The notes beneath the pieces were generated by a model. The model was not told the origin of the DNA. It made no database searches and saw only the letters and a program-made list of their open reading frames with translations. A stretch of DNA of 57,395 bases. Origin: Actinomycetota bacterium (lineage in GTDB: Bacteria > Actinomycetota > Thermoleophilia > UBA2241). Location of the stretch: assembly GCA_012514235.1 (NCBI GenBank), contig JAAZAR010000152.1, forward strand, positions 1 to 57,395, read 5' to 3'. This document shows positions 40,962 to 50,175 of this stretch, one piece after another (the first letter of the stretch is position 1; each line of letters begins with the position of its first letter). A program made the position numbers and the translations under genes.

Positions 40962-42830
40962 ATGAGAACGATCTGGCGCATCCTCAAGCTGCTCGGCGAC
41001 TACAAGTGGTACACGGCCCTCGGGTTCGCCCTCGCCTTCGTCCAGATGGGCCTCGGTCTGGTCGTCCCGCGTATGGTGCAGCTCACGATCGACAATGCGC
41101 TCGAGGACGGCGAACCGACGCTGCTGGTCACGTGCGGCCTCGCTCTGCTCGGCATCGCCGTCCTCCGCTTCGTCGTCGGCGTCGGTCGCCGGCTGGCCAC
41201 CGGCAAGGCGAGCCTCGGCATCGAGTACGACCTGCGCAACCGGATGTGGGCTCACCTCCTGCGTCAGCCGTTCGGCTACTTCGACCGCTGGCCGACGGGG
41301 CAGCTGATGAGCCGCGCCATGAGCGACGTCCAGAACGTGCGCATGTTCCTCGGGTACGGGCTCGTGTTCTTCGTCACCAACATCGTGATGATGATCGCCA
41401 TCGCGGCGATCCTGCTGGTCATGGACTGGCGACTCGCGCTGCTTTCGCTCGCCTTCTTCCCCTTCCTGCTGCTCGTGACGGTCCGCTTCAGTCGCCGCCT
41501 GAACCCGATCCTCAGGGACGTGCAACAGCGCATCGCCGACGTCACCGCCGCGGCGGAGGAGAACGTGGTGGGCAGCCGTATCGTGCGCATCTTCGCGCGC
41601 GAGGAGGACGAGCTGGAGAAGTTCAGCGACCGGAGCCTCAAGGTGTTCGAGGCCAGCGTGGCGGCGGCGAGGACGCGGGCCGTCTACATCCCGCTCATCG
41701 CCTTCATCCCCAACCTTGCCGTCGCCGCCCTCCTGTACTACGGAGGGCGGGAGGTCGTGCAGGGCGACCTGGACGTCGGCTCACTGGTGGCCTTCTACCT
41801 GTATCTGATGCTGCTCGTGTATCCGGCCCAGGTGATCGGCTGGCTCACCGGCCTCGCCCAGCGGGCCATCGCGAGCGGAGAGCGAGTCTATGAAATCCTG
41901 GACGCTCCGCTCGAGATGACGGAGAAGCCCGACGCGCAGCCGCTGCGGGGCGGCTTCGGGCCGGCCGGCACCGGGGCGGAGGGACAGCGCCTCACCGCCC
42001 CCGGCGGGACCTCGGGATACGCAGCTGCGGCCCCCGCCGGCGCCGTCAGCTTCGAGGACGTCTGGTTCGGCTACCAGGACCGGCCGGTCCTGCAAGGCGT
42101 CAGCCTAGAGGTCCCGGCCGGGCACACCATCGCGCTCGTCGGCCACACCGGCTGCGGCAAGACGACGCTCACCAACCTCGTGCCGCGGTTCTACGACGCG
42201 ACTCGCGGCCGCGTGCTCGTGGACGGGCACGACGTCCGCGACCTGCGGCTCGCGGACCTGCGACGACACATCGGCATCGTGAACCAGGACCCGTTCCTGT
42301 TCAGCACCACGATCGCCGAGAACATCCGTTTCGGGCGCCCGGATGCGACCGACGAGGAGGTCCGGGCGGCAGCCCGGACGGCGCAGGCAGACGACTTCAT
42401 CATGGCGCTCCCCGACCACTACGAGACCGTCATTGGTGAGCGCGGCTTCACCCTCAGCGGCGGCCAGCGTCAGCGTATCGCCATCGCCAGGGCGCTCGTC
42501 ACGGACCCCCGCATCCTCATCCTGGACGACGCGACGAGCAGCGTCGACGTCGAGACCGAGTTCCGCATCCGAGCCGCGCTGCAGGAGGTGATGCGCGGCC
42601 GCACCACGTTCATCATCGCCCACCGGCCGAGCACGATCGCGCTGGCCGGAGAGGTCGTCGTGCTCGACCACGGCCGCATCGAGGAGCGCGGGACGCACGA
42701 GCAGCTCCTTGCAGCCGGTGGGCTCTATGCGCACATGTTCGGCGACGCCGAACGAGAGGGCTGCTGCCTGGATGATGCCGTCGTGAACGACCCGGCCGCC
42801 GCCCACACCGACGGCGAAGGGGCGGCCTGA
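40962..42830 (+). CDS. ABC exporter half-transporter, subunit 1 (degenerate Walker B glutamate)
   Basis: This 622-residue protein has six membrane helices (about 15-310) and an ATPase domain. Walker A is GHTGCGKTT (394-402), the signature is LSGGQRQRIAIARAL (from 498), and Walker B is ILILDDATSSVD, where D523 replaces the catalytic Glu. The H-loop reads IIAHRPSTI. Between the transmembrane and ATPase domains is a Gly/Ala/Pro-rich linker (about 325-362) longer than usual. With the next gene it forms a TM287/288- or BmrCD-like heterodimer that exports lipids, drugs or peptides. The stop and the next start share one base (TGATG). Confidence 0.92.
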   Translation: MRTIWRILKLLGDYKWYTALGFALAFVQMGLGLVVPRMVQLTIDNALEDGEPTLLVTCGLALLGIAVLRFVVGVGRRLATGKASLGIEYDLRNRMWAHLLRQPFGYFDRWPTGQLMSRAMSDVQNVRMFLGYGLVFFVTNIVMMIAIAAILLVMDWRLALLSLAFFPFLLLVTVRFSRRLNPILRDVQQRIADVTAAAEENVVGSRIVRIFAREEDELEKFSDRSLKVFEASVAAARTRAVYIPLIAFIPNLAVAALLYYGGREVVQGDLDVGSLVAFYLYLMLLVYPAQVIGWLTGLAQRAIASGERVYEILDAPLEMTEKPDAQPLRGGFGPAGTGAEGQRLTAPGGTSGYAAAAPAGAVSFEDVWFGYQDRPVLQGVSLEVPAGHTIALVGHTGCGKTTLTNLVPRFYDATRGRVLVDGHDVRDLRLADLRRHIGIVNQDPFLFSTTIAENIRFGRPDATDEEVRAAARTAQADDFIMALPDHYETVIGERGFTLSGGQRQRIAIARALVTDPRILILDDATSSVDVETEFRIRAALQEVMRGRTTFIIAHRPSTIALAGEVVVLDHGRIEERGTHEQLLAAGGLYAHMFGDAEREGCCLDDAVVNDPAAAHTDGEGAA

Positions 42831-44653
42831 TGCCTCCCGCGACGCATCGCAGTCAGCGGGAGTCCGGCGCCGCGCTCGAAGAACTGCGCGGCTGGAGTTC
42901 CTTCCTTCATCTGGCGAGCGAGCTGAAGCTCTCCCGGCTCGCTCGCCTCGCCTATCCCTACAGGCGTCGTGCCGCCCTGAGCATCGTCGCGATGGTCGTG
43001 GTCACCCTTTCGGGCCTCGCCGGTCCCTATCTGCTGAGCATCGCCATCGACAGCGGCATCCGGGCCCGCGACCTCGACGTCCTCACCACGGTCGTGCTCG
43101 CCTACGTCGCCGTCTGGCTCGTCAATCTGGCGGCAAGCTACCTGCAGACGTTTCTCACTAGCTGGGTGGGCGAGCACGTGATCTTCGATCTGCGTCGACA
43201 GTTGTTCGCCCACCTCCAGAAGCTGAGCCTGGACTTCTTCAGCCGCCAGAAGGCCGGCTGGATCGTCAGCCGGCTGACCAACGACATCGACGCCCTCGAA
43301 CAGCTCGTGACTGACGGTGTGACGACGCTGGTCACCAACTCGCTCACGTTCATCGGGGCCATCGTCTTCCTTTTCATCCTTGACTGGCGCCTCGCCCTCG
43401 CCACGCTGACCGTCATGCCGCTGCTGTTCGCGGCGACGCTGTGGTTCAGGTCGCGGTCGGCGCGAGCCTACGCCGAAGTGCGCAACCGGATCGGCGACGT
43501 GAGCGCCCACTTGCAGGAGTCCATCAGCGGCGTCCGAGTGCTCCAGGCGTTCCGCCGCGAGCAGAGCGACCGCCGGCTCCTCGCGGCCGCCAACGCCAGG
43601 TATCGCGACGCGAACTACCGCACGGTCGTGCAGAGCGGCCTCTACTTCCCCTTCGTGGAGTTCCTCTCGACTGCGGCCGTCGTGATCGTGCTGTGGTACG
43701 GCGGCTCGCTCGTCGACGGCCGCGATCTCGAGATCGGCGTGCTCGTGGCCTTCATCGCGTACCTCAACAGCTTCTTCGACCCACTGCAGCAACTCAGCCA
43801 GCTCTACAACACCTTCCAGGCGTCGATGGCCGCCGTTCAGAAGGTCTACACGGTGCTGGACACCGACCCGGACATGCTGGACGCGCCGGACGCGGTGGAA
43901 CTGCCCGATGTGCGCGGCACCGTGGAGCTGAGCAACGTCACGTTCGGGTACGACCCGGACAAGCCGGTGCTGCGCGACGTGGACCTGACGATCCCGGCCG
44001 GGAAGACCGTCGCGCTCGTCGGCGCCACGGGCGCCGGCAAGTCGACGGTCGTCAAGCTCCTGGCCCGCTTCTACGACCCGCAGGCGGGCCAGGTGCTCGT
44101 CGACGGGCACGACCTGCGGCACGTGACCCAGCGCTCGCTGCGCGAGCAGCTGGCCGTCGTGCCGCAGGAGGCCTTCCTCTTCAGCGGCTCCGTCCTGGAC
44201 AACATCCGCTTCGCCCGCCCCTCGGCGGACGACGACGAGGTCAAGCGCGTCGCCCGCATCGTCGGTGTGCACGACTTCGTCGAGGGGTTGCCCGACGGCT
44301 ACGACACCGAAGTGCAGGAGGGCGGATCCGGCCTCAGCACGGGGCAGCGTCAGCTGATCAGCTTCGCCCGTGCCCTGCTGGCAGACCCACGCATCCTGAT
44401 CCTCGACGAGGCGACCAGCAGCGTGGACGCAGAGAGCGAACGCCGCATCGAGCGCGCTATGGAGGTGCTGTTCAGCGGGCGCACCAGCATCATCGTCGCC
44501 CACCGCCTGAGCACGGTGCGCTACGCGGACGAGATCGTCGTGGTGGACGAGGGTCGCATCGCCGAACACGGGACGCACGACGAGCTCCTCGCCGCCGGGG
44601 GCCGTTACGCCGATCTGTACCGCGACTGGGAGGCCACCGGCCTCGCGCTCTGA
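42830..44653 (+). CDS. ABC exporter half-transporter, subunit 2
   Basis: This 607-residue partner subunit has a transmembrane domain (about 35-340) and an ATPase. Walker A is GATGAGKST (398-406), Walker B is ILILDEATSSVD with E527 intact, and the H-loop is IVAHRLSTV. The signature is altered to LSTGQRQ (502-508) instead of LSGGQRQ. In the heterodimer its signature faces subunit 1's degenerate Walker B, while subunit 1's perfect signature faces this intact Glu, giving one active and one degenerate site. The substrate is unknown. It is convergent with the propeller gene 46 nt away. Confidence 0.92.
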   Translation: MPPATHRSQRESGAALEELRGWSSFLHLASELKLSRLARLAYPYRRRAALSIVAMVVVTLSGLAGPYLLSIAIDSGIRARDLDVLTTVVLAYVAVWLVNLAASYLQTFLTSWVGEHVIFDLRRQLFAHLQKLSLDFFSRQKAGWIVSRLTNDIDALEQLVTDGVTTLVTNSLTFIGAIVFLFILDWRLALATLTVMPLLFAATLWFRSRSARAYAEVRNRIGDVSAHLQESISGVRVLQAFRREQSDRRLLAAANARYRDANYRTVVQSGLYFPFVEFLSTAAVVIVLWYGGSLVDGRDLEIGVLVAFIAYLNSFFDPLQQLSQLYNTFQASMAAVQKVYTVLDTDPDMLDAPDAVELPDVRGTVELSNVTFGYDPDKPVLRDVDLTIPAGKTVALVGATGAGKSTVVKLLARFYDPQAGQVLVDGHDLRHVTQRSLREQLAVVPQEAFLFSGSVLDNIRFARPSADDDEVKRVARIVGVHDFVEGLPDGYDTEVQEGGSGLSTGQRQLISFARALLADPRILILDEATSSVDAESERRIERAMEVLFSGRTSIIVAHRLSTVRYADEIVVVDEGRIAEHGTHDELLAAGGRYADLYRDWEATGLAL

Positions 44654-44699
44654 GCGCACGAGCGACGACACCTGGCCGCGGCGCGACCCGGCCCCCGGC

Positions 44700-46679
44700 T
44701 CACCTGCCCAGCGGCCTGAACGGCAGGAAGCGAGTCGGCCGCGTGTGGTCGAAGCCCGTGAGCCTCCGCAGGTGGGCGGCCATGAGCGGCCAGGGCACGA
44801 AGAACGCCGCCGCCACGACCAGCCCGGCGGCGGCGAGCGCCAGCAAGGGGACCGGCGCGCCCGGCTGCTCGGAGTCGGCGGCGTGCGCGCCCTCCGCCGC
44901 GCGCAGCGGCACGCCGCTCACGCCTTCCTGACCCTGCACCTCGAAGCCCTGAACGGGCTGTGCAGGGCCGCCTCCGGTCGAGTCGACCGGAACGTCGACA
45001 GATTCAGCCGCCGTCGCGGATCCGGCGCCGGCACCGGAGCTCCCCGTGCCGGCTCCGTACGTCCCGGAGCCCGTCCCGGAGCCGGAGCTCCCGGACCCGG
45101 TGCCCGTCCCCGACCCGCCGGTCCCACCTTGCGCGACCGGCGGGTACGTGTACGTCCCGGTCTGACCGGAATTGCCGCTCCCGCCCGCGGCGCCGCCTCC
45201 GCCGCCTCCCTCGCCGCCGGTCTTCGCGTTGGTCGATTGGATGCTGATGGCGTCCAGGGTCGGCGTCCGGCCGGGATGCAGACTACTCAAGGTCACGCGA
45301 TAGGCGATGGTCCTGGCAACGGCGCCGGCGGGAAAGGCGAACCGGCGCGTCCCAGACTTGAACACGCAGGCGCGCCATGCACCGCCACCCAGCCTGTAGG
45401 CGACGCTCACCTTGGTCCCGGACTGTCCGGTGTCGCCCTTCCACGTCAGGCTGACGAACGCCTTCTTCACCCCCGGCTGCCCGCAGTCGAGCGGCGTTGA
45501 GACTGCCTGGGCCTTGGCCTCGTACCCGAGCAGGACGATCTGCCGCATGCCGTCGTCCGCGACCGCCAGCAACCCGTCGGGCGTGTACACCGCCTGGCGG
45601 GGGAAGGCGCTGCTCGTCGATGTCGCCCATGCAGGTCTGCCGAGCGCGTTCATGTCCCAGTCGTTCTCGATGCGCCTTTCTTGCGAGACCCTGAGCACCC
45701 TGGTGTTCCCGGCGTCGGCGATCAGCGTGTCGCCGTCGCTGAGGCGCCGGGCGAAGGTGGGTTGCCTGAGTTGCCCGGCGCCGGGGCTGAGCTGGTCGGT
45801 CTCGCCGTAACGCCAGACGACCGCCCTGGTGCCCCTGTCAATCTCGATGACCCGCTGTGCACCGGTATCGGCCACGAGGATGTTGCCGCTGCTCAGACGT
45901 TCCGCAGACTGAGGGTCGTCGAGCCGTCCCGCTCCGCCCCCTGCGCCTCCCGGCGTCCCATAGGACCACACGATGCTCTGCTCGGTGAAGCCGTTGTCTG
46001 GCGCCCCTGCCGCGTAGTCGCCGTACCGCACCTCGATCACGCGGTCACCGTCGCCGTCGGCGATGACCACCGTGCCGCCTTCGGCCTCGGAATACCTGGC
46101 GAACGAGGGACCGGCGAGGTGGTTGACCCCGATGCCAGGCTCGCCGGTCACACCGTACTGCCACACCAAGTCTTTCTCCTCGTCGACCGCCCAAACGCGG
46201 CGGGCGTCGCGATCGGTGATGAGCGTCAGTCTGCGCCCCGCTCGCGAGAAGCGCTGCGCGTACACGGGCGTCCGCAGAGCTCCGTCATCGTCGGCCGCAT
46301 ATGACCACACCTCGCTGCCTGCGCGGGTCACCACCGCCACCATCCGCCGGTCAGGATCGGCGAACAGCAGGTGATCGCCGTCGAGAGCCTCCACACTCCG
46401 CGCCTGGCAGGTCGCGTCGCCGCAGATCGGTGAGCCTTGCCCGATGCGGTGGCGGGCGGTCAACGCGAGACGCAGGTCCTGACCGCCGTCGTCGCCCTCG
46501 ACCACCTCCAGGCCCGCAGGCAGCGCCGACCAGGTGAACGGGTGGCCGGCGGTTCCCTGCTGCGTGACCACGGGGGCGGCGGCGGCGGGGCCAGAGGAGG
46601 CCGCCGCCAGGACGGCGACGCCGAGCAAGGCCGCGACCGACGCGGCCAGTCGCCCGAACCCGGGTCCTCTCCGGGTCAC
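44700..46679 (-). CDS. Secreted beta-propeller (NHL/PQQ-like) protein with Gly/Ser-rich stalk and C-terminal membrane anchor
   Basis: This 659-residue protein begins at a GTG (46679) with GAGG 6 nt upstream. The signal peptide is LAASVAALLGVAVLAAASSGPAAAA. Repeats follow of the form QSAERLSSGNILVADTGAQRVIEIDRGTRAVVWRYGE, LRQPTFARRLSDGDTLIADAGNTRVLRVS and similar, five to six in all, giving a propeller. A beta domain then contains two Cys (about 410-500), followed by a long Gly/Ser/Thr linker (about 505-575) and a hydrophobic helix (VPLLALAAAGLVVAAAFFVPW) ending in Arg-rich sequence. It is anchored outside the cell; a binding or sensing role is likely, but no ligand is known. Confidence 0.78.
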   Translation of the reverse strand: MTRRGPGFGRLAASVAALLGVAVLAAASSGPAAAAPVVTQQGTAGHPFTWSALPAGLEVVEGDDGGQDLRLALTARHRIGQGSPICGDATCQARSVEALDGDHLLFADPDRRMVAVVTRAGSEVWSYAADDDGALRTPVYAQRFSRAGRRLTLITDRDARRVWAVDEEKDLVWQYGVTGEPGIGVNHLAGPSFARYSEAEGGTVVIADGDGDRVIEVRYGDYAAGAPDNGFTEQSIVWSYGTPGGAGGGAGRLDDPQSAERLSSGNILVADTGAQRVIEIDRGTRAVVWRYGETDQLSPGAGQLRQPTFARRLSDGDTLIADAGNTRVLRVSQERRIENDWDMNALGRPAWATSTSSAFPRQAVYTPDGLLAVADDGMRQIVLLGYEAKAQAVSTPLDCGQPGVKKAFVSLTWKGDTGQSGTKVSVAYRLGGGAWRACVFKSGTRRFAFPAGAVARTIAYRVTLSSLHPGRTPTLDAISIQSTNAKTGGEGGGGGGAAGGSGNSGQTGTYTYPPVAQGGTGGSGTGTGSGSSGSGTGSGTYGAGTGSSGAGAGSATAAESVDVPVDSTGGGPAQPVQGFEVQGQEGVSGVPLRAAEGAHAADSEQPGAPVPLLALAAAGLVVAAAFFVPWPLMAAHLRRLTGFDHTRPTRFLPFRPLGR

Positions 46680-46720
46680 CTCGCGCCTCGCTCCCGATGA
46701 GTCTCGATCCGCCACGTCGA

Positions 46721-47719
46721 CTACCCCAGGGCGGTGACGGCGCCGGTCTCGCGGGTCACGTACCCACCCAGGTCTTCGATCGCCTGTTTGAACGAGTCGT
46801 CCTTCACCAGATCCAGCAGGGGCGCGAGCACGGCACTCTCGTAGTGCTCGCGTGGGATCACCAGGTCGTAGCGCTCCTCGACCAGGGGGACGAAGTCGAG
46901 TCCATAAGCGGTCGCCGCGGGGAGGATGCCCAAGGCCACGTCCGCCGCCCCCTCGGCGACTGCCCGGGCAGCGGCGTCGTGGGTCACCACCTCGGTCTCG
47001 TAGCCGGCTACGCGGAACGGGTCGACGTCGCCTCCGGCCAGGAGCCGGTCCAGCCATACCCTGGTCCCCGACCCACGATTCCGGTTGATGAGGCGGGCGC
47101 CCGCCGAGGCAGCCTCCGCGAGGTCCTTTAGACCGCGAGGGTTCCCCGCGGGGACGATAAGCCCCTGTTGCCGGTGTGCGAGCGTCACAAGGACAAGCGC
47201 GCGACCGGGAAACAGCGCCCGCGCATGCGATATGTTGAAGTCGCCGGTCTGGGCGTCGAAGAGGTGACAGCCGGCGACGTGGCCGATCCCGTGGCGGAGA
47301 GCGATGAGTCCCTCGAGGCTCCCCATGGCCATCGTGATCACGTCCGGCCCTTCGGCTCGTTCCCGCAGACGCTGGGCCAACAGGTCGAGGGCGCGATCAT
47401 CGCTGCCCAGGATCACGAGGAGTCCCCGTTCTCCTTCATCGGGAAGCACCACGAAGTCGACCGCGTAGGCACGCGCGGTGGCGCAGTAGAACTTCTCGAC
47501 GTAGCCCTTGGTAGGCCGGGTCTCGACGAGCTCCACCAGCCCGGCCTGCTCGAGGCTGAGGACGTGATGACGCACCCAGGCCGGGTGGTGCTCCACCGCG
47601 GCGCCGAGCTGGGTGAGGGTCGCAGGTCCCTTCATGAGCAGACGCAGCAGGCGGAGCCGCTCCTCGTTGGCGAGGACACGGACGGTGTCGACAGCTCCGA
47701 TATGCCTGATCTCTTCCAC
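46721..47719 (-). CDS. ArsR-like winged helix fused to a PBP-like (molybdate-type) ligand domain
   Basis: This protein has about 332 residues from GTG 47719, with an AGGGG 10 nt upstream. The first 75 residues form an ArsR-like HTH (VDTVRVLANEERLRLLRLLMKGPATLTQLGAAVEHHPAWVRHHVLSLEQAGLVEL). From about 100 on it resembles the PBP-like domain of PF12727: GPDVITMAMGSLEGLIALRHGIGHVAGCHLFD, GLIVPAGNPRGLKDLAEA, ARLINRNRGSGTRVWLD and GAADVALGILPAATAYGLDFVPLVEERYDLVI. That domain is usually tied to MerR- or ModE-type regulators sensing molybdate or similar ligands. Here the HTH is different. It lies 41 nt upstream of the propeller gene on the same strand, so it may share its transcript. Confidence 0.82.
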   Translation of the reverse strand: MEEIRHIGAVDTVRVLANEERLRLLRLLMKGPATLTQLGAAVEHHPAWVRHHVLSLEQAGLVELVETRPTKGYVEKFYCATARAYAVDFVVLPDEGERGLLVILGSDDRALDLLAQRLRERAEGPDVITMAMGSLEGLIALRHGIGHVAGCHLFDAQTGDFNISHARALFPGRALVLVTLAHRQQGLIVPAGNPRGLKDLAEAASAGARLINRNRGSGTRVWLDRLLAGGDVDPFRVAGYETEVVTHDAAARAVAEGAADVALGILPAATAYGLDFVPLVEERYDLVIPREHYESAVLAPLLDLVKDDSFKQAIEDLGGYVTRETGAVTALG

Positions 47720-47758
47720 GTGTGACGTGCCCCTGACAGAAGGCCGAGTCGACAAACA

Positions 47759-47774
47759 CTAAGCCCAACCTTAG
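47759..47774. promoter_or_regulatory. Inverted repeat upstream of the HTH-PBP gene
   Basis: CTAAG (47759-47763) and CTTAG (47770-47774) are arranged around CCCAAC about 40 bp before the start codon. It is a candidate autoregulatory site in an otherwise GC-rich gap. Confidence 0.4.
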
Positions 47775-47904
47775 GGCCCAGCCTCGCAGGGAGGGCAGGC
47801 GCTGTCAATGGCCTTCGTGGTCCGGACTCGCGGCCGCGAACGACCCCTCGATAGCGGACCGCCACGACCCCGACGGAGGACCGCCGTGAACAGCGCGGGC
47901 TCGA

Positions 47905-49245
47905 TCAGCTCTCGAGCGCAGACTCCGCGCTCGGGGCCCGCGCTCCGGCGCCGATCGGTCCCATGTCCTTGGGGGCTCGTACGTCCTTCCAGGAGAGCTG
48001 GAACACGCTGACGCAGACGGCGACGCTGGCGCTCACCCACAGCAGGGTGTCCATACCGACGGCGTCGGCAAGCGGTCCGGCCAGCGCCAGGCCTGCGGGG
48101 TAGAAGGCCAGCGAGCCGAGGTAGTCGTAGCTTGAGACGCGCGAGATCATCGCAGGGGCGACGACGCGCTGCATGCAGGTCATCCACAGCGGGTCGTACA
48201 GGCCCCACTCCACGCCCATGACCGCCAGCGACACGTAGAGCGCCCATACCGGGGCCCGCAGGGCCAGCAGCGCCACGGGCACGGCCGCCAGGCTCATGCC
48301 GGCGGCGATCACCAGCATCGGCCGCCGCGGCCGCCAGCGAAGACTGAGCAGCCCGCCGGCGATCTGCCCCAGTCCCATCGCCGCCGACGTGAAGCCCCAG
48401 GTGCGCGCGCCGTCGTAGACGTCGCGCGCGATGATCGGCCCGAGGACCTGGATGGGGCCTTCGATGGCAAAGAGGAAGACGGCCACGCCGGCCACCATCA
48501 CCCACAGCCAGGTGTGGCTGGTGAACTCGCGCCAGCCGGCCATGAGGTCCCGGACGAAGCTGGGACTGCCGGAGCGGTCATCCGCCGGTCCAGCCCCTGC
48601 GGCGGCCTCGTCGCCGGCGGGGGGTCGCCCGGCCTGTTTGAGCCGGCCGCGGAAGGCCGCCGGCCGCAGACGCAGCAGGAAGGCGGCACTCATGAGATAG
48701 GTGAGCCCGTCGATCCCGATGCCCCAGCCCGGCCCCACTGCCGCCACCACCAAGCCGGCGAAGACGGCTCCGAGCGTGATCGAGCCGCTCATCACGAGAC
48801 TCGTGAGCGCGTTTGCCTGCTGCAGGAGCGGCGGGCTCACCACTTGCGGGACGAGTCCGACCGAGGCGGGCCGGAAGAACGCCTCGCTGATCCCCATGCC
48901 GACCTGCAGGAGCGCAAGCTGCCATACCTCCGCCACCCCCGCGATCAGGATGGTTGCGGTCGCGCACTGGAGGGCGAACCGCACGAAGTCCGCCACGAGC
49001 ATGACCTTCTGTCGTGGCAGCCGGTCCGCCCACACACCGCCGATCAGGAGGAACACGCCCAGCGGCACGAGGTTCGCAGCCTCCACGATGCCGATGTCCG
49101 TCGCGGTCCCCCCGATCTCGAGCACCGCGAAGGGAAGGGCGACCACAGTGAACATCACCCCGATCACGGAGGTCGCCTGCCCCAGGAAGAGCTTGCGGTA
49201 CTCCGGCTCGCGCAGAGCCGAAAGGCTGTCGGTCAGCTTGCCCAT
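47905..49245 (-). CDS. MFS exporter, MFS_3 (enterobactin exporter EntS-like) group
   Basis: This 446-residue, 12-helix transporter starts MGKLTDSLSALREPEYRKLFLGQATSVIGVMFTVVALPFAVLEIGGTATDIG. The motif A loop is GGVWADRLPRQKVMLVAD. The middle loop is acidic and Gly/Ala-rich, and the second half begins TWLWVMVAGVAVFLFAIEGPIQVLGPIIARDVYDGARTWGFTSAAMG. The group exports siderophores or drugs. The start at 49245 is used because AGGA lies 9 nt upstream and the frame to 49512 overlaps the Nudix gene. It is divergent from the Nudix gene. Confidence 0.88.
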   Translation of the reverse strand: MGKLTDSLSALREPEYRKLFLGQATSVIGVMFTVVALPFAVLEIGGTATDIGIVEAANLVPLGVFLLIGGVWADRLPRQKVMLVADFVRFALQCATATILIAGVAEVWQLALLQVGMGISEAFFRPASVGLVPQVVSPPLLQQANALTSLVMSGSITLGAVFAGLVVAAVGPGWGIGIDGLTYLMSAAFLLRLRPAAFRGRLKQAGRPPAGDEAAAGAGPADDRSGSPSFVRDLMAGWREFTSHTWLWVMVAGVAVFLFAIEGPIQVLGPIIARDVYDGARTWGFTSAAMGLGQIAGGLLSLRWRPRRPMLVIAAGMSLAAVPVALLALRAPVWALYVSLAVMGVEWGLYDPLWMTCMQRVVAPAMISRVSSYDYLGSLAFYPAGLALAGPLADAVGMDTLLWVSASVAVCVSVFQLSWKDVRAPKDMGPIGAGARAPSAESALES

Positions 49246-49487
49246 CTGTGCATCCTGCTCACCCACCCGGTACGCACACCGACAAGGCCCTGCAAGCCGG
49301 CCGGTACTGACTTCGGACGCTCCTGCAGCTGACGCTGTCCCTGCTGCAGGGGCGAGGAGGGATTCGTGAAGCCGCCGGCGGTGGCTGCCGTCAGGTTCAT
49401 CGCGCCGACGAGGCCCCGGGGAGCGCCGTTCGGACGCTATACTACGCGCAGAGTCGGTGCCCGCCTCGCGGCGGGCGGTAGGGAAGC

Positions 49488-49925
49488 ATGTCTGGTCCAT
49501 TCGAGCGCACATCCGCGGGTGGCGTCGTCGTCCGCACGGACGGCGGCCTCGAAGTCTGTCTCATCCGTCCCACCGGACGGTCAGTCTGGGGACTGCCGAA
49601 GGGCGGCATCGAAGAAGGTGAGACGCTCGAGCAGACGGCGCTGCGCGAGGTCAGCGAGGAGACGGGGCTCGTCGGCGTGGTGGAGCAGGAACTCGGCAGC
49701 ATCGACTACTCCTTCTACTCCCGTGAGCAGGGCGGCCGCATCCACAAGACGGTGCACTACTTCCTTGTGCGCGCGACCGGCGGAGACACCGCGCAGCACG
49801 ATCACGAGGTGAGCGACGCCCGCTGGGTCCGTCTGCGCCAAGCCCTCCGGTTGATGACGTATCCCAACGAGCGTGAGATGGTGCGGCGGGCGGCCGAGGC
49901 TCTCGGCCGCCCCGTCGCCGACTGA
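49488..49925 (+). CDS. Nudix hydrolase
   Basis: This 145-residue protein has a complete Nudix box: GGIEEGETLEQTALREVSEETGL (about 44-66) with the RE..EE..G metal core. The strand before it reads AGGVVVRTDGGLEVCLIRP, and a KTVHYFLVR strand follows. Many stand-alone Nudix proteins hydrolyse oxidised nucleotides or dinucleoside polyphosphates; the substrate cannot be inferred. The ATG is preceded by GGTAGGGAAGC. The 250-nt stretch after it (49926-50175) shows no supported gene. Confidence 0.93.
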   Translation: MSGPFERTSAGGVVVRTDGGLEVCLIRPTGRSVWGLPKGGIEEGETLEQTALREVSEETGLVGVVEQELGSIDYSFYSREQGGRIHKTVHYFLVRATGGDTAQHDHEVSDARWVRLRQALRLMTYPNEREMVRRAAEALGRPVAD

Positions 49926-50175
49926 GTCGCTCCCTCAGTCGCATCCGGGCGCCGCGGTGGTCCGTCTTCACGCCCTGAGTGCATCGAGGAGGCTATGAAC
50001 GGGCACGCTTCCTGCGAAGCCGGCACGGTGCAAGCGGCTTCGAGCAGCCGCCACGCCGTCTGACCGGGATCCGCGCACCGTCCACCTGCCCGCAGACACG
50101 TGCGAGTACCGTCACGCACGGGTGCACCGTCGGTCCGGCGGGTCGGTCGGCAAGGCTGACAAAAGGGGAGGACTC

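Noticed and set aside
42725..44671. 648-residue minus-strand frame opposite ABC subunit 2
   Set aside because: Shadow frame; the plus-strand product has every ABC motif.
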